Numbered from the stretch's first letter, positions 8,262 through 18,129 are shown. The stretch is 64,000 nucleotides of DNA from Pigmentiphaga aceris (GCF_008119665.1 NZ_CP043046.1:3782001-3846000); one strand, 5' to 3'. A program made the numbers and translations. Notes: generated by a model from the letters alone, not told the origin.

Positions 8262-9706
8262 CCCAGGCCGTTGACGCACCGACCACCGCAGGTCGCCTGG
8301 AAGATTTCCTGAGCGACTGCACCAGCACGATTGGCGGAAACTCGCCCATCGAAGTGACCGGCAAGCTCACACGCGCAGCCGGCCTGGTGCTTGAAGCCAT
8401 GGGCCTGAAGCTGTCGGTGGGCAGCACCTGCGTCATCCGCCAAGGCAAACAAGTGGGTGCCGAGGCGGAAGTGGTCGGCTTCAACGGCGAGCGCCTGTTT
8501 TTGATGCCCTCGACCGAAATGCAAGGCCTGACGGCGGGCGCGCAGGTATCGCCCGAAGAGCCAGGGGTGTTGATGCCCCCTTACCAGGTCTCGGGACGCA
8601 TTCGTCCGTCAGTGGCTGCGCATGGCGAAGAGCGCACCAAGCATCTGCCGGTGGGTGAATCCATGCTGGGCCGGGTTGTGGACGGCGCAGGCCGCCCCCT
8701 GGACCGCCTGGGCCCGCTGAACACCACAGCGCGTGCTCCGCTTGGCGCAAAGCCGCTCAACCCGATTGAAAGAACCCCGATTGACCGACCGCTTGACGTC
8801 GGTGTGCGCGCCATCAACAGCATGTTGACGGTGGGCCGTGGCCAGCGCATGGGCTTGTTCGCCGGTTCCGGCGTGGGCAAGAGCGTGTTGCTGGGCATGA
8901 TGGCCCGCTACACCGAGGCCGACATCACGGTCGTCGGTCTGATCGGCGAGCGTGGCCGCGAAGTGAAGGAATTCATCGACCAGATTCTGGGACCGGAAGG
9001 CATGGCCCGCTCGGTCGTGGTGGCGGCACCTGCCGATGCGGCACCGCTGATGCGCTTGCAAGGTGCGGCTTACGCCACGGTGCTGGCCGAATATTTCCGT
9101 GACCAGGGCAAGAACGTGTTGCTGATCATGGATTCGCTGACACGTTACGCCATGGCACAGCGCGAAATCGCCCTGGCCATCGGCGAGCCGCCTGCCACCA
9201 AGGGCTATCCGCCGTCGGTCTTTGCCAAGTTGCCGGCGCTGGTGGAACGCGCGGGCAACGGCACCGATGGCAAGGGGTCCATCACCGCCTTCTATACTGT
9301 GCTGACCGAAGGCGATGACCAGCAAGATCCGATTGCCGACTCGGCACGTGCAATTCTGGACGGCCACATCGTGCTGAATCGTGCGTTGGCTGAAACCGGG
9401 CACTATCCGGCCATCGATATCGAGCAATCGATTTCGCGGGCCATGCACAACATCACGGACCACGACCATCAGAAGTCGGCCCGTGTACTGAAGAATCTGT
9501 TCTCCCGCTTCCAGCGCTCGCGCGACCTGATCCAGGTCGGTGCCTATGTGCCCGGCAGCGACCCTGAGCTCGACCGTGCGATTACCGCACAGTCGTCCAT
9601 CAGTGCCTTTTTGCAGCAAGACATTCTTGAGCAGTCGCCTTACCCGGTGGCCTGCGCCCAGCTGGACAAGCTGGCCAAGCAATACGGCACGCCGCAGGCG
9701 CAATAA
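8258..9706 (+). CDS. fliI: Flagellum-specific export ATPase FliI
   Basis: FliI is the F1-beta-like hexameric ATPase that helps unload chaperones and drive flagellar protein export. The 482-residue protein shows the Walker A loop [15 protein letters not shown] near 203, a Walker B strand [18 protein letters not shown] near 288, and the conserved [18 protein letters not shown]. Length and motif order fit the family. Its ATG overlaps the fliH stop (ATGA), which indicates translational coupling of ATPase and stator. The identification is firm. Confidence 0.98.
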   Translation: MTQAVDAPTTAGRLEDFLSDCTSTIGGNSPIEVTGKLTRAAGLVLEAMGLKLSVGSTCVIRQGKQVGAEAEVVGFNGERLFLMPSTEMQGLTAGAQVSPEEPGVLMPPYQVSGRIRPSVAAHGEERTKHLPVGESMLGRVVDGAGRPLDRLGPLNTTARAPLGAKPLNPIERTPIDRPLDVGVRAINSMLTVGRGQRMGLFAGSGVGKSVLLGMMARYTEADITVVGLIGERGREVKEFIDQILGPEGMARSVVVAAPADAAPLMRLQGAAYATVLAEYFRDQGKNVLLIMDSLTRYAMAQREIALAIGEPPATKGYPPSVFAKLPALVERAGNGTDGKGSITAFYTVLTEGDDQQDPIADSARAILDGHIVLNRALAETGHYPAIDIEQSISRAMHNITDHDHQKSARVLKNLFSRFQRSRDLIQVGAYVPGSDPELDRAITAQSSISAFLQQDILEQSPYPVACAQLDKLAKQYGTPQAQ

Positions 9707-9718
9707 GGAGCACATGAC

Positions 9719-10171
9719 ATGGCCAGCCAATCGACACTGGATACGCTCATCGAGCTTGCGCGCGATCGCAAGACCGACGCAGCCCAGGAGTTCGCGAAAG
9801 CGGTGGCGCGCGCGCAACAGTCCAAGCAACGCCTGCAGTTGCTGCAGAACTATCGTGGCGAATATGAAACCCGCATGCGCACACAGGCTGGTGTGGGTAT
9901 CGGCGGCGCGCAGATCGCCAACTACAATCGCTTCATTGCGCAGTTGACCGATGCTTACGAACAACAGGAATTGGAAATTGCGCAGTGCGAAGCACTGGTA
10001 GAACACACGCGGCTCGCCTTTCTGGCTGAAGAGCGCAAACTGAAATCATTTGAAATACTTGCCGACCGTGCCGAGCAGCGTCAGACTGCCTCGGAGGCCA
10101 AGCGCACCCAGAAACAGTTTGATGAGTTTGCCGCGCGCGCAGCGTTTGCGGGCACGAACTCGAGGTTTTAA
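9719..10171 (+). CDS. fliJ: Flagellar export protein FliJ
   Basis: FliJ is the gamma-subunit-like coiled-coil stalk inside the FliI ring and links it to FlhA. The 150-residue product is almost wholly helical and charged (LDTLIELARDRKTDAAQEF at the start, long Gln/Glu/Arg heptads through residue 140). It has the normal length and follows fliI by 12 bases. Primary conservation in FliJ is low, so the call rests on size, coiled coil and position. Confidence 0.92.
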   Translation: MASQSTLDTLIELARDRKTDAAQEFAKAVARAQQSKQRLQLLQNYRGEYETRMRTQAGVGIGGAQIANYNRFIAQLTDAYEQQELEIAQCEALVEHTRLAFLAEERKLKSFEILADRAEQRQTASEAKRTQKQFDEFAARAAFAGTNSRF

Positions 10172-10176
10172 CACTC

Positions 10177-11448
10177 ATGACCACCGTATCCTCGCCCAAC
10201 GCCGACATCGCGCAGCAGACTCGTACTGCGGCCAATCGCGCCTCGTCCTCGTCGACCACGGCAAAGCCCGACGAACAGCCCGCAGACCCGTTTGCGGCCC
10301 TGTTCGACGCGGCCATGCTGCTGCAGACAGAACCAACCCCTGCCCCGGTCGTTTCAACGACCGACAAGGCAGGTGCCGACACCTCGCTGACCGACGACGC
10401 GTCGACGACCGCAGAGGCGCCTGTTGATGTGGCTACCCTGCTGGCATCCATGCCCTGGGCCGCGCCCACGGATGCTGTCGTAGCGAAACCTGTCGAGGCA
10501 GCACCCGAGGCCAGCGACGACGCTGCAGCAGGTCTGGCAGCATCGGAGTTGCCTGCCACCGACACGGCAACCCTGGACCCCGCAACCATCGTTGCCATCC
10601 CGACTCCGGAAACCGCGTCGATGGTCAATCAGATGGGCCCGGCCAACGTGGCCGCCAGCGGCGTGCGCCGTGCTGGTCAGGCGCTTGGTGCCACGACCAG
10701 CGGTGTCGAGGCACGCAGCACCAGTGCCAGCGACACGGACGCCGATATCAAGACCGGCCAGGCCGCCGACGACAGCATCGATGCTTCGCCGCTGGCCAAC
10801 GCCACGGCCATCGAGATGGCAGCAGCAGCCAACGCCGCCAGCGCACGCAACGTCAATGCAGGCAATACCGGCACGGGTGGCAACCCCGAGGCCAATACCG
10901 CCGCATCGGGTGTGCTCGCCAGCAACACCCATGCAAGCTCGACGCCGGTTGCGGCAGCAGCAACCCCTGCCACGGCTCGCCAGGAAGTCCCGACCGTGCC
11001 CGGCCCGCCAGTGCCCCTGCACGCGCCGCAGCTTCAGAATCGGGTTGATGACGCCGTACGCTGGATGAGCACGCAAAGCATCCAGACCGCTCAGATCCGT
11101 GTGACGCCCGAGAACATGGGGCCGATCACCGTGCACGTTCGCATGGACGGCGATACCGCCAATGTCACGTTCAGCAGCGAACATGCACAAACTCGCCAGG
11201 TGCTGGAGGCGTCGATGGGTGGCCTTCGCACCGCACTTGGCGAAGATGGCCTGCAACTTGGCCAGGCGCAGGTCGGTAGCGAACAGCAGAACCAGCAGGC
11301 CTTCGCGGCTTTTGCCAACTCGAGTGGCGACGATCGTCGCGCTCGCCAGGCAGCCGCCGATCGCATGCAAGCTACCGTCAGCGCACTCAGCGGACGGTCG
11401 GAACCTGTCGTCCAATCCGGCAACGGACTGGTCGACTTGTACGCTTGA
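10177..11448 (+). CDS. fliK: Flagellar hook-length control protein FliK
   Basis: FliK measures hook length and switches export specificity through FlhB. The 423-residue protein has a long disordered N-terminal region rich in Ala, Thr, Ser and Asp. A conserved C-terminal domain at about 290-400 reads ALRLTPENMGPI-like as IQTAQIRVTPENMGPITVHV, then ANVTFSSEHAQTRQVLEAS and LRTALGEDGLQLGQAQV. This matches the FliK hook-switch domain better than the paralogue at 2158. It ends the fliFGHIJK run and is followed by a strong terminator. Confidence 0.95.
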   Translation: MTTVSSPNADIAQQTRTAANRASSSSTTAKPDEQPADPFAALFDAAMLLQTEPTPAPVVSTTDKAGADTSLTDDASTTAEAPVDVATLLASMPWAAPTDAVVAKPVEAAPEASDDAAAGLAASELPATDTATLDPATIVAIPTPETASMVNQMGPANVAASGVRRAGQALGATTSGVEARSTSASDTDADIKTGQAADDSIDASPLANATAIEMAAAANAASARNVNAGNTGTGGNPEANTAASGVLASNTHASSTPVAAAATPATARQEVPTVPGPPVPLHAPQLQNRVDDAVRWMSTQSIQTAQIRVTPENMGPITVHVRMDGDTANVTFSSEHAQTRQVLEASMGGLRTALGEDGLQLGQAQVGSEQQNQQAFAAFANSSGDDRRARQAAADRMQATVSALSGRSEPVVQSGNGLVDLYA

Positions 11449-11465
11449 GGGTTTGATTCATTCGC

Positions 11466-11495
11466 TGCCCGGGCGATAAGCCCGGGTTTTCTTTT
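11466..11495 (+). terminator. Rho-independent terminator after fliK
   Basis: CCCGGG arms at 11468-11473 and 11481-11486 form a stem with a 7-nt loop, followed by TTTTCTTTT. It separates the fliF-K run from fliL-R. Confidence 0.85.
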
Positions 11496-11585
11496 GCTGT
11501 TCGCCCGATGCTTGCAACGTGGCGCCACCGATAATGTCGCCATATGGCGTAGCTATCGCCCCTGTTCTGTTACGGAGACCCGTTT

Positions 11586-12095
11586 ATGGCGTCCGCCCTC
11601 AGCGCGCTGTCAAAGCGCAAGACGCTAATCATCATCGTCATCGTGGTCTTGATCGCGTTACTGGTCGGTGGTTTCTTTGTGGTTCGCATGTTGCAGCACC
11701 AACAGGCCGTTGCACTTGGTCTGACGGCAGCCGCTGATGAAGCGCCTGCCAAACCCGTTGCGCCGCGTCGTCCCGCAGGCCAGAACCCGTACTTCCTGCC
11801 GCTCGACATGTTCACGGCCAACCTGTCCGACAAGGATCGCGAACGTTTCGGCCAGATTGGCGTGACGCTCGAAATCGCGGGCAAGGAAGCCGAACCGATC
11901 GTGAAGTCGTACATCCCGATCTTCCGTAGCCGCATTCTGATGTTGCTCAGTTCCAAGTCGTCGACCGAACTGCTGACGCTGGAAGGCAAGAATGCACTCG
12001 CCGCCGAAATTCTGGCGATGACGCGATCGGAAGCAGGCAAAGAGAACGGCCCCAAGATCTACGCCGTCCTGTTTTCCAACTTCGTAGTCCAGTAA
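11586..12095 (+). CDS. fliL: Flagellar basal body-associated protein FliL
   Basis: FliL is a single-pass inner-membrane protein that rings the stator units and supports torque. The 169-residue product has one N-terminal membrane helix at about 16-38 (TLIIIVIVVLIALLVGGFF). A periplasmic domain with the typical pattern YFLPLDMFTANLSDKDRERF follows, and the protein ends in SNFVVQ as many FliL proteins do. It opens the second flagellar block, fliLMNOPQR, 15 bases before fliM. Confidence 0.96.
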   Translation: MASALSALSKRKTLIIIVIVVLIALLVGGFFVVRMLQHQQAVALGLTAAADEAPAKPVAPRRPAGQNPYFLPLDMFTANLSDKDRERFGQIGVTLEIAGKEAEPIVKSYIPIFRSRILMLLSSKSSTELLTLEGKNALAAEILAMTRSEAGKENGPKIYAVLFSNFVVQ

Positions 12096-12110
12096 GCGCA
12101 AACCGACGAT

Positions 12111-13142
12111 ATGGCTGAACCAAGCGGAAATATCAGCATGGCGGGAGAGTTTCTCTCCCAGGATGAAGTCGATGCCTTGTTGCGAGGCGTCAACGGCGAA
12201 GAGGAAGAACAGACACAAGCGGACTTTCCTGGGGGCGTACGCCCCTACAACCTGGTCAAACAGGAACGGATTGTCCGCGGGCGGATGCCCACGCTGGAAA
12301 TCATCCACGACCGCTTCGGCCGGCTGATTCGCACCGGTCTGTACAACTTCATGCGCCGCAACCCCGAGATCTCGGTGGGCCCGGTTCGCGTGATCAAGTA
12401 CAGCGAATTCCTGCGCAATCTGGTGGTTCCGACCAACCTGAACATCGTTGCCTTGAAACCGCTGCGCGGCAACGCGCTGTTCGTGTTCGAGCCGCGTCTG
12501 GTGTTCTCGGTGGTCGACAACCTGTTCGGTGGCGACGGGCGTTTCCATACCCGCGTCGAAGGTCGTGATTTCACGCCGACCGAACAACGCATCATCCAGC
12601 GCATGCTGACGGTGGTGCTCGACGACTACATGAAAGCGTGGCAAGGCGTTTATCCGCTACGCTTCGAGTATCAGCGTTCGGAAATGCACACGCAGTTCGC
12701 CAGCATTGCCACACCGTCTGAAATCGTGGTGTCTGCCAGCTTCTCGATCGAATTCGGATCGTCGGGCGGCGAGCTGCACATCTGCTTCCCGTATGCGGCT
12801 GTCGAGCCGATTCGCGACACCTTGTACAGCCCGGTCCAGGGCGACCAGATGGAACCCGACAAGCGCTGGCTGCGCATGCTGCGCAAGCAGATCCAGCTGG
12901 CCGATGTCGACCTGAAGGTGAAGCTGGCCCAGACCCCGCTGCTGGTGCGCGACCTGCTGAAGATGCGCACGGGCGATGTGATACCGATCGACATCCCGAC
13001 GCTCGTCGCGGCAGAAGTCGACGGCGTACCCGTATTTGAATGCAAGGTGGGGATCTTGAACGGCCAGCACGCGGTTCGCATCGAAAAGGTGCTGGCGACC
13101 CCGCAATCAGAAAATAGCCTCGGAGATGAAGATGGCGTCTAA
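12111..13142 (+). CDS. fliM: Flagellar motor switch protein FliM
   Basis: FliM is the C-ring subunit that binds phosphorylated CheY and relays it to FliG. The 343-residue product carries the N-terminal CheY-binding helix FLSQDEVDALLRGV at about 14-27, the middle CheC-like domain with GGDGRF near 142, and a C-terminal SpoA domain that pairs with FliN. The annotated ATG at 12111 gives nine residues before a second possible ATG at 12138; both keep the CheY-binding segment. Its end overlaps fliN. Confidence 0.97.
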   Translation: MAEPSGNISMAGEFLSQDEVDALLRGVNGEEEEQTQADFPGGVRPYNLVKQERIVRGRMPTLEIIHDRFGRLIRTGLYNFMRRNPEISVGPVRVIKYSEFLRNLVVPTNLNIVALKPLRGNALFVFEPRLVFSVVDNLFGGDGRFHTRVEGRDFTPTEQRIIQRMLTVVLDDYMKAWQGVYPLRFEYQRSEMHTQFASIATPSEIVVSASFSIEFGSSGGELHICFPYAAVEPIRDTLYSPVQGDQMEPDKRWLRMLRKQIQLADVDLKVKLAQTPLLVRDLLKMRTGDVIPIDIPTLVAAEVDGVPVFECKVGILNGQHAVRIEKVLATPQSENSLGDEDGV

Positions 13143-13521
13143 CGATACGGAAGACTGGGCCGCCGCGATGGCGGAACAGAGTCAGGCGGCGGGTGCGGTA
13201 CGCGCCACTGACGAAGTGTTCGAGAAGTTCGGCAGCAGCGGCCCGGCGCCGTCGATGACCAACGATATCGACATCATCATGGACATCCCGGTCACGCTGA
13301 CCGTGGAACTGGGCCGCACGCGCATTCCGATCAAGCAGATCCTGCAGCTGGCACAAGGTTCGGTGGTTGAACTTGACGGCATGGCCGGTGAACCGATGGA
13401 CGTGCTGGTCAACGGCTGCCTGATCGCCCAGGGTGAAGTCGTGGTCGTGAACGACAAGTTCGGTATTCGTCTGACTGACATCATCACCCCGTCGGAACGA
13501 CTGCGGAAGCTGAACCGCTGA
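13132..13521 (+). CDS. fliN: Flagellar motor switch protein FliN
   Basis: FliN forms the lower C ring with FliM and docks FliH. The product has a variable acidic N-terminus and a C-terminal SpoA domain at about 50-128 (MDIPVTLTVELGRTRIPIKQ, then GSVVELDGMAGEPMDVLVNG). I prefer the ATG at 13132, which makes 129 residues, because GGAG ends six bases before it. The ATG at 13126 abuts that site and adds two residues. The start lies inside the last codons of fliM, so the two are coupled. Confidence 0.96.
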   Translation: MASNDTEDWAAAMAEQSQAAGAVRATDEVFEKFGSSGPAPSMTNDIDIIMDIPVTLTVELGRTRIPIKQILQLAQGSVVELDGMAGEPMDVLVNGCLIAQGEVVVVNDKFGIRLTDIITPSERLRKLNR

Positions 13522-13847
13522 TGGGTGCGGGTCCGTCAATTCTGCAGACCGTTTTTGCGCTGTTCGCGGTACTGGCGCTGATCATGGGCTGCGCCTGGCT
13601 GATGCGCCGGGTTCAACGTCCTGGCGGACCTGGTGGCAACCTGCTCCGTGTTCGCAGCCAGATCATGGTGGGACCGCGCGAACGCGTGGTCCTGCTCGAA
13701 GTCGGCGATCAGTGGATCGTCACCGGGGTGGCGCAAGGCAATGTCCGCTCGCTCGCGGTCATGCCGCGTCCTGAAGACGCGCCGCCTGCTCCCGATCCTG
13801 TCGATGTCGCGGACTTCCGCGCCCTGCTCGCCCGACTGCGCAAGTAA
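13521..13847 (+). CDS. fliO: Flagellar biosynthesis protein FliO
   Basis: FliO is a small membrane protein that helps assemble the FliP ring of the export gate. The 108-residue product has one N-terminal transmembrane helix at about 7-28 ([20 protein letters not shown]) and a cytoplasmic domain with [20 protein letters not shown], the typical FliO core. The ATG overlaps the fliN stop by one base (TGATG). Length and place before fliP fit the family. Confidence 0.94.
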   Translation: MGAGPSILQTVFALFAVLALIMGCAWLMRRVQRPGGPGGNLLRVRSQIMVGPRERVVLLEVGDQWIVTGVAQGNVRSLAVMPRPEDAPPAPDPVDVADFRALLARLRK

Positions 13848-13849
13848 TC

Positions 13850-14647
13850 ATGATGACGGCTGTTTCTCTTCAAGCGCGCCTGAGCGCGATGCGTACGCGC
13901 AGGCTCGCCCAGGCGGCGCTCGGCGCGATGCTGTTTGCCCTGCCCGTCATGGGAGCCATGGCACAACAGGCGGGCATTCCCGCGCTGACCAGCACACCGG
14001 GCGTGGCTGGTGCAACCACCTGGTCTTTGTCGCTGCAGACCTTGCTGGTCCTGTCGTCGCTGACCTTCCTGCCCGCGGCCCTGCTGATGATGACCGGCTT
14101 CACCCGGATCATCATCGTCCTGTCTCTGCTGCGCAGTGCCATCGGCCTGCAAGGTTCGCCGCCGAACCAGGTGCTGATCGGTCTGACGCTGTTCATGACC
14201 TTTTTCATCATGTCGCCGACCCTGGATCGCGTCTACGTCGACGCCTACCAGCCCTTCGAGCGCAACGAAATCACTTTCCAGGAAGGCCTGGTCCGCGCCG
14301 AGGTGCCGCTGCGCACCTTCATGCTGCGTCAGACCCGTGAGTCCGATCTGGCGCTGTTCTCGCGTCTGGCGAATGTGCCGCCCGTGGAAACTGCCGACCA
14401 GCTGCCGCTTCGTGTGGTGGTGCCGGCCTTTGTGATCAGCGAACTGAAGACGGCATTCCAGATCGGTTTCATGATCTTCCTGCCCTTCCTGGTGATCGAC
14501 CTGGTGGTGTCCAGCGTGCTGATGTCCATGGGCATGATGATGCTGTCACCGGTGTTGATCTCCCTGCCCTTCAAGCTGATGCTGTTTGTGATGGCTGATG
14601 GCTGGAATCTGCTGATCGGCAGCCTGGTGGCCAGTTTTGCCACATGA
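13850..14647 (+). CDS. fliP: Flagellar export gate protein FliP
   Basis: FliP forms the pentameric core of the FliPQR export gate. The 265-residue product has a cleavable-type signal segment at about 19-40 ([18 protein letters not shown]), a feature of FliP, then four membrane helices. The family motifs [18 protein letters not shown] and [20 protein letters not shown] near 90-125 and the [20 protein letters not shown] helix near 215 are all present. Two tandem ATGs (13850, 13853) are possible. Confidence 0.98.
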   Translation: MMTAVSLQARLSAMRTRRLAQAALGAMLFALPVMGAMAQQAGIPALTSTPGVAGATTWSLSLQTLLVLSSLTFLPAALLMMTGFTRIIIVLSLLRSAIGLQGSPPNQVLIGLTLFMTFFIMSPTLDRVYVDAYQPFERNEITFQEGLVRAEVPLRTFMLRQTRESDLALFSRLANVPPVETADQLPLRVVVPAFVISELKTAFQIGFMIFLPFLVIDLVVSSVLMSMGMMMLSPVLISLPFKLMLFVMADGWNLLIGSLVASFAT

Positions 14648-14680
14648 TTTCGCAATGCATTCGCCAGATGAGTTCTCGAC

Positions 14681-14953
14681 ATGAATGACGCAGGTGGCGT
14701 ACTGACGCTTGCCCAGGGCGCGATGCAACTCGCGTTCTACCTGGCTGCTCCGCTGTTGCTGACGGCCCTGGTGGTTGGCCTGGTGATCAGCATCTTGCAG
14801 GCGGCCACGCAGATCAACGAAATGACGCTGGCTTTCGTGCCCAAGCTGGTGGGCGTTTTCCTGGCCGCCTTGCTGGCAGGTCCGTGGATGATCCAGATGG
14901 TGGTGGAGTACATCCAGCGTCTGTTTGGCAACATTCCCTACGTGCTGGGCTGA
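14681..14953 (+). CDS. fliQ: Flagellar export gate protein FliQ
   Basis: FliQ closes around the FliP/FliR core of the gate. The product is 90 residues, the normal length, with two membrane hairpin helices (LAAPLLLTALVVGLVISILQ and LVGVFLAALLAGPWMIQMVV) and the family motif QAATQINEMTLAFVPKL between them. It lies 33 bases after fliP and 12 before fliR. The identification is firm. Confidence 0.98.
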   Translation: MNDAGGVLTLAQGAMQLAFYLAAPLLLTALVVGLVISILQAATQINEMTLAFVPKLVGVFLAALLAGPWMIQMVVEYIQRLFGNIPYVLG

Positions 14954-14965
14954 CGGGCAGCAACC

Positions 14966-15727
14966 GTGCTCAGTTTCAGCGACGCCGATGTGCAATTGCT
15001 GTTCGCCACCTACATGTGGCCGTTCATGCGTTGCCTGGCGATGGTGCAAACCGCGCCAGTTTTCGGCCACCGCGCCATTCCGCAGCGCTACAAGATTGGC
15101 CTGGCGTTCATGCTGGCCGTCATCATCGGGCCGTCGGTTACCCCTAGCTCGGTCATCGATCCGTTCTCCGGTACCGGCATTCTGATGGTGTTGCAGCAGT
15201 TCATCGTCGGCGCAGCCATGGGCTTCGGCCTGCGGGTGGTGTTTGCGGCCTTCGAGTTGGCCGGTGACTTGATCGGCTTGCAGATGGGCCTGGGTTTTGC
15301 ATCGTTCCTGGACCCGCAGCGCAACGCACCGTCGCCCATTCTGGCAACCTTCCTGATGCTGACGGCAACCATGGTGTTCATGTCGCTCGACGGTCACCTG
15401 ACGCTGATCGTGACCCTGGTCGAAAGCTTCATCACCATTCCGGTCGGCCCTTCACCGCTGGCGTCCATCGACTGGATGCGCATGGCCGGACTGGGCAGCC
15501 TGGTGTTCTCGGCAGGCGTTCAAATGGCCTTGCCTGTGATGGGTTCGGTGCTTGCGCTGAACATTGCGCTGGGTTTCATCTCGCGCAGCGCGCCGCAGCT
15601 GAGCATTTTCAACATCGGCTTTGCGATCACCTTGATCGCCGGCATGCTGGCGCTGTGGATCACGCTGGGTGCCATGGCAGGTCCGATCTCGCGTATCACC
15701 ACCATGGGTGTGCCGTACCTGAAGTAG
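14966..15727 (+). CDS. fliR: Flagellar export gate protein FliR
   Basis: FliR is the single-copy subunit that completes the FliP5R1 gate helix. The 253-residue membrane protein is of near-usual length and has about six hydrophobic segments, with the conserved stretch GFGLRVVFAAFELAGDLIGL near residue 80 and FLDPQRNAPSPILATFL after it. Start is a GTG at 14966. It ends the fliLMNOPQR run; flhB and flhA are not in this window. Confidence 0.96.
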   Translation: MLSFSDADVQLLFATYMWPFMRCLAMVQTAPVFGHRAIPQRYKIGLAFMLAVIIGPSVTPSSVIDPFSGTGILMVLQQFIVGAAMGFGLRVVFAAFELAGDLIGLQMGLGFASFLDPQRNAPSPILATFLMLTATMVFMSLDGHLTLIVTLVESFITIPVGPSPLASIDWMRMAGLGSLVFSAGVQMALPVMGSVLALNIALGFISRSAPQLSIFNIGFAITLIAGMLALWITLGAMAGPISRITTMGVPYLK

Positions 15728-15814
15728 CTGCGACAGGTGTCGTCGGTGAGCCAGGTACGGTTCGCGCGTTTCAGGTGGACGCGCCTTAAGCAGATGCACT
15801 TCAGGCAGGCACTG

Positions 15815-15838
15815 GCGGCGCTGTCATGACAGCGCCGC
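15815..15838. terminator. Perfect 24-bp palindrome between convergent fliR and the sensor kinase
   Basis: Twelve bases from 15815 (GCGGCGCTGTCA) are followed at once by their exact reverse complement. The site lies 88 bases after fliR and 13 before the end of the convergent kinase gene. No T-run follows on either side. It could be a shared terminator stem or a protein site; the first is more likely from position. Confidence 0.5.
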
Positions 15839-15851
15839 AGCCTTCACCCTG

Positions 15852-17453
15852 CTACCTGTGCGGCTCAGCCACTGACCCAGTCGGGAAATTGACCGTGAAT
15901 TGCGTACCTGCAAATGCAGGACGGCTTTTCACTGTCACCGTTCCGCCGTGCGCTTGCGCAATCTCATGAACGATCGCCAAACCCAGCCCAGAACCTGACG
16001 CGCGGACGTTCGGTGCCCGATGGAAAGGCTCGAACACCTTGTCGATATCGGCCTCATCGATACCCGGTCCGTCGTCCTGAACGATCAACTGCGGTGGCGA
16101 CGCGCCCACCTTCAAGGTGATGCATCCCGGGCGTGCGCCATGTCGCATGGCGTTGTCGATCAGGTTGCTCAGCAACTCATTGAGCAACACCGGGTCACCC
16201 GCGATCCACACCGGCTCGGACGGCGCGTCCAGGTCGATATCGATCTGGGCAGCACGCGCACGCGGCACCCAGGCAGCCCCGCCCTCTTGCACGACTTCGG
16301 CCAAGTCGACGGTCTTGAAGCTATCTTGCGGGCGTGTGGTCAGATCAGCACGTGCCAGCACCAGCAGCTGCTCACCTACCCGAATCATGCGGTCGGCAAC
16401 CGATTTGATGCGTTCCGCGCGCTGACGAACATCATCAGGCAGGGGTCGCGACAACATCAGCTCAGATTCCAGCTTCAATCCCGTCAGCGGCGTGCGCAAC
16501 TGGTGTGCAGCGTGGCCAATGAAGCGCCGTTGTGCGGCAATTGCTTGCCCCAGACGCGTCAGCAAGGAATTGGTCTGCGCCACCAGCGGTGTGATTTCGC
16601 TTGGCACCCCGGCTGCGCCGATCGGTTGCAGATCATCAATGCCACGTGCCTCGATTTCCTCGGACACCCGGCTGATGGACCGCAAGCCACTGCGCACGCC
16701 CGTGACGATCACGAAAGCCAGCATGACCACCATCAGCGTCAGGCCACCCACCAACACCGACAGGATCTCTTCGATCACACGGGTGCGCTTGTTGAGCGTC
16801 TCGGCCACCACCACATCCACCGGGGTGTCGCCCAGATGGAACTGAATGGATGCTGCACGCACCTCAACACCGTCCACCTGGGTGTTGTAGACCCGAGGGG
16901 CTGCCGCATCGACGGGCGATGAACGGCCAGGCGTACGATCGCGGGGAACCAGGTCGGCATCTTCAGGCTTGGCCGGCTCGCGCGCCAGATCGGTACGGCC
17001 CGCCAGGATCATGTCCTGCGTGCTGACACGGAAAAACACCCGGTCAGACGGGTCGCCGTCGAAAATCCCGCTGGCTTCGCTGAACGCCGATGGCGTGTCG
17101 TCACGCACTTCATCGCTGGAAGGTTCGTGAACGATGCCAAAGCGGTTCAGCAAGCGCGGGCCATCGGTTGTCTGGCGTACCTGGCGCGCAAGCGTGCGGG
17201 CGCTGTCGATCAGGGATCGATCGTAGACCTCGTTGCCCAGGCGCCGGCTGATTGCATACGTAGCAACCGTATCCAGCGCCGCCAGGGCAAGTACCGCAGG
17301 CAGCAGACGTATCAACAGGTGCCAGGCCAGCGAACGACCCCGGGTGCCGGCAGGAGCCGGGGCCGGGGGCGATGTATTGCCCGAGGTACTGGTCGATGCG
17401 TTGCTCGCCGAATTGGCAGACGTACTGCCCAGCGAATTTCCCGACCTAGGCAT
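15852..17453 (-). CDS. tctE: TctE-like sensor histidine kinase
   Basis: This is a membrane sensor kinase of the TctE class, whose characterised members sense tricarboxylates. From the ATG at 17453 it has 533 residues. A Ser/Pro-rich cytosolic start is followed by a membrane helix near 50-72, a periplasmic 2CSK_N-type domain, a second helix near 230-250 and a HAMP linker. The dimer domain has the phospho-His in FIGHAAHQLRTPLTGL near 325, and the ATPase domain has NLIDNAMRHG, QDDGPGIDEADIDKVF and GSGLGLAIV. The ATG overlaps the regulator's stop by eight bases, so the pair is co-translated. An earlier in-frame start at 17489 lies inside the regulator gene. No transporter gene of the tctCBA type is near, so the signal is unknown. 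Confidence 0.88.
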   Translation of the reverse strand: MPRSGNSLGSTSANSASNASTSTSGNTSPPAPAPAGTRGRSLAWHLLIRLLPAVLALAALDTVATYAISRRLGNEVYDRSLIDSARTLARQVRQTTDGPRLLNRFGIVHEPSSDEVRDDTPSAFSEASGIFDGDPSDRVFFRVSTQDMILAGRTDLAREPAKPEDADLVPRDRTPGRSSPVDAAAPRVYNTQVDGVEVRAASIQFHLGDTPVDVVVAETLNKRTRVIEEILSVLVGGLTLMVVMLAFVIVTGVRSGLRSISRVSEEIEARGIDDLQPIGAAGVPSEITPLVAQTNSLLTRLGQAIAAQRRFIGHAAHQLRTPLTGLKLESELMLSRPLPDDVRQRAERIKSVADRMIRVGEQLLVLARADLTTRPQDSFKTVDLAEVVQEGGAAWVPRARAAQIDIDLDAPSEPVWIAGDPVLLNELLSNLIDNAMRHGARPGCITLKVGASPPQLIVQDDGPGIDEADIDKVFEPFHRAPNVRASGSGLGLAIVHEIAQAHGGTVTVKSRPAFAGTQFTVNFPTGSVAEPHR

Positions 17454-18129
17454 TGACAGCCGGCGTACCCGTTTCCAGCAGATAACCAAAACCGCGAACG
17501 GTCTGGATCAGCACACCCGAGCCTTCCAGGCGCTTGCGCAGGCGGTACACATATACCTCGACCGCGTTTTCGCTGAAGTCAGCGTCCCAGGCAGACAGAG
17601 AATTGACGATCTGGCGCTTGGTAACGACACGACCAGCGCGGTTCATCAACATTTCCAGCACGGACAGCTCGCGCACCGACAAGGCAATGCGTTCGTTGTT
17701 CAGACGGACTTCACGTCCGACCGTATCGAACACCAGCGGCCCTGCTTCCAGGGTGGGGCTGACGTGGCCGGCACGGCGACGGATCAGCGCGCGCACACGG
17801 GCGGCAAGTTCCGGCAGCTCGAAGGGCTTGGTGACGTAGTCGTCGGCACCGGCGTCCAGACCATCGACGCGGTCTTGCAGCGCATCGCGGGCAGTCAGGA
17901 TCAGCACCGGTACGGTGTTCTCATTGGCGCGCAACCGACGCAGCACGGTCAAACCGTCCTCGCCGGGCAAGTTCAGATCGAGCAGGATCAGGTCATAGGG
18001 CTGGGCGGCGATTGCGCCCGCAGCCCGATCACCTTCGGTCAACAAGTCGACCGCATAACCCTGGTCGCCCAGGAACTCGCTGAGTGCGCCGCCCAGAGTC
18101 GGGTCGTCTTCAATTACCAATACACGCAT
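17446..18129 (-). CDS. tctD: TctD-like response regulator (OmpR family)
   Basis: This is a DNA-binding response regulator of 227 residues from the ATG at 18129. The receiver domain begins MRVLVIEDDPTLGGAL with the acidic pair DD, the phospho-Asp in YDLILLDLNLPGEDGL near 51, and Lys in DDYVTKPFELPEL near 101. The winged-helix domain follows (LSVRELSVLEMLMNRAGRVV, then VYVYRLRKRLEGSG). I chose 18129 rather than the longer frame start because the receiver fold begins exactly there. It is the first gene of the pair with the sensor kinase. Targets are unknown. Confidence 0.92.
   Translation of the reverse strand: MRVLVIEDDPTLGGALSEFLGDQGYAVDLLTEGDRAAGAIAAQPYDLILLDLNLPGEDGLTVLRRLRANENTVPVLILTARDALQDRVDGLDAGADDYVTKPFELPELAARVRALIRRRAGHVSPTLEAGPLVFDTVGREVRLNNERIALSVRELSVLEMLMNRAGRVVTKRQIVNSLSAWDADFSENAVEVYVYRLRKRLEGSGVLIQTVRGFGYLLETGTPAVNA

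Noticed and set aside
8609..10006. Open frame of 465 codons on the minus strand
   Set aside because: Antisense to fliI and fliJ, with no recognisable motifs.
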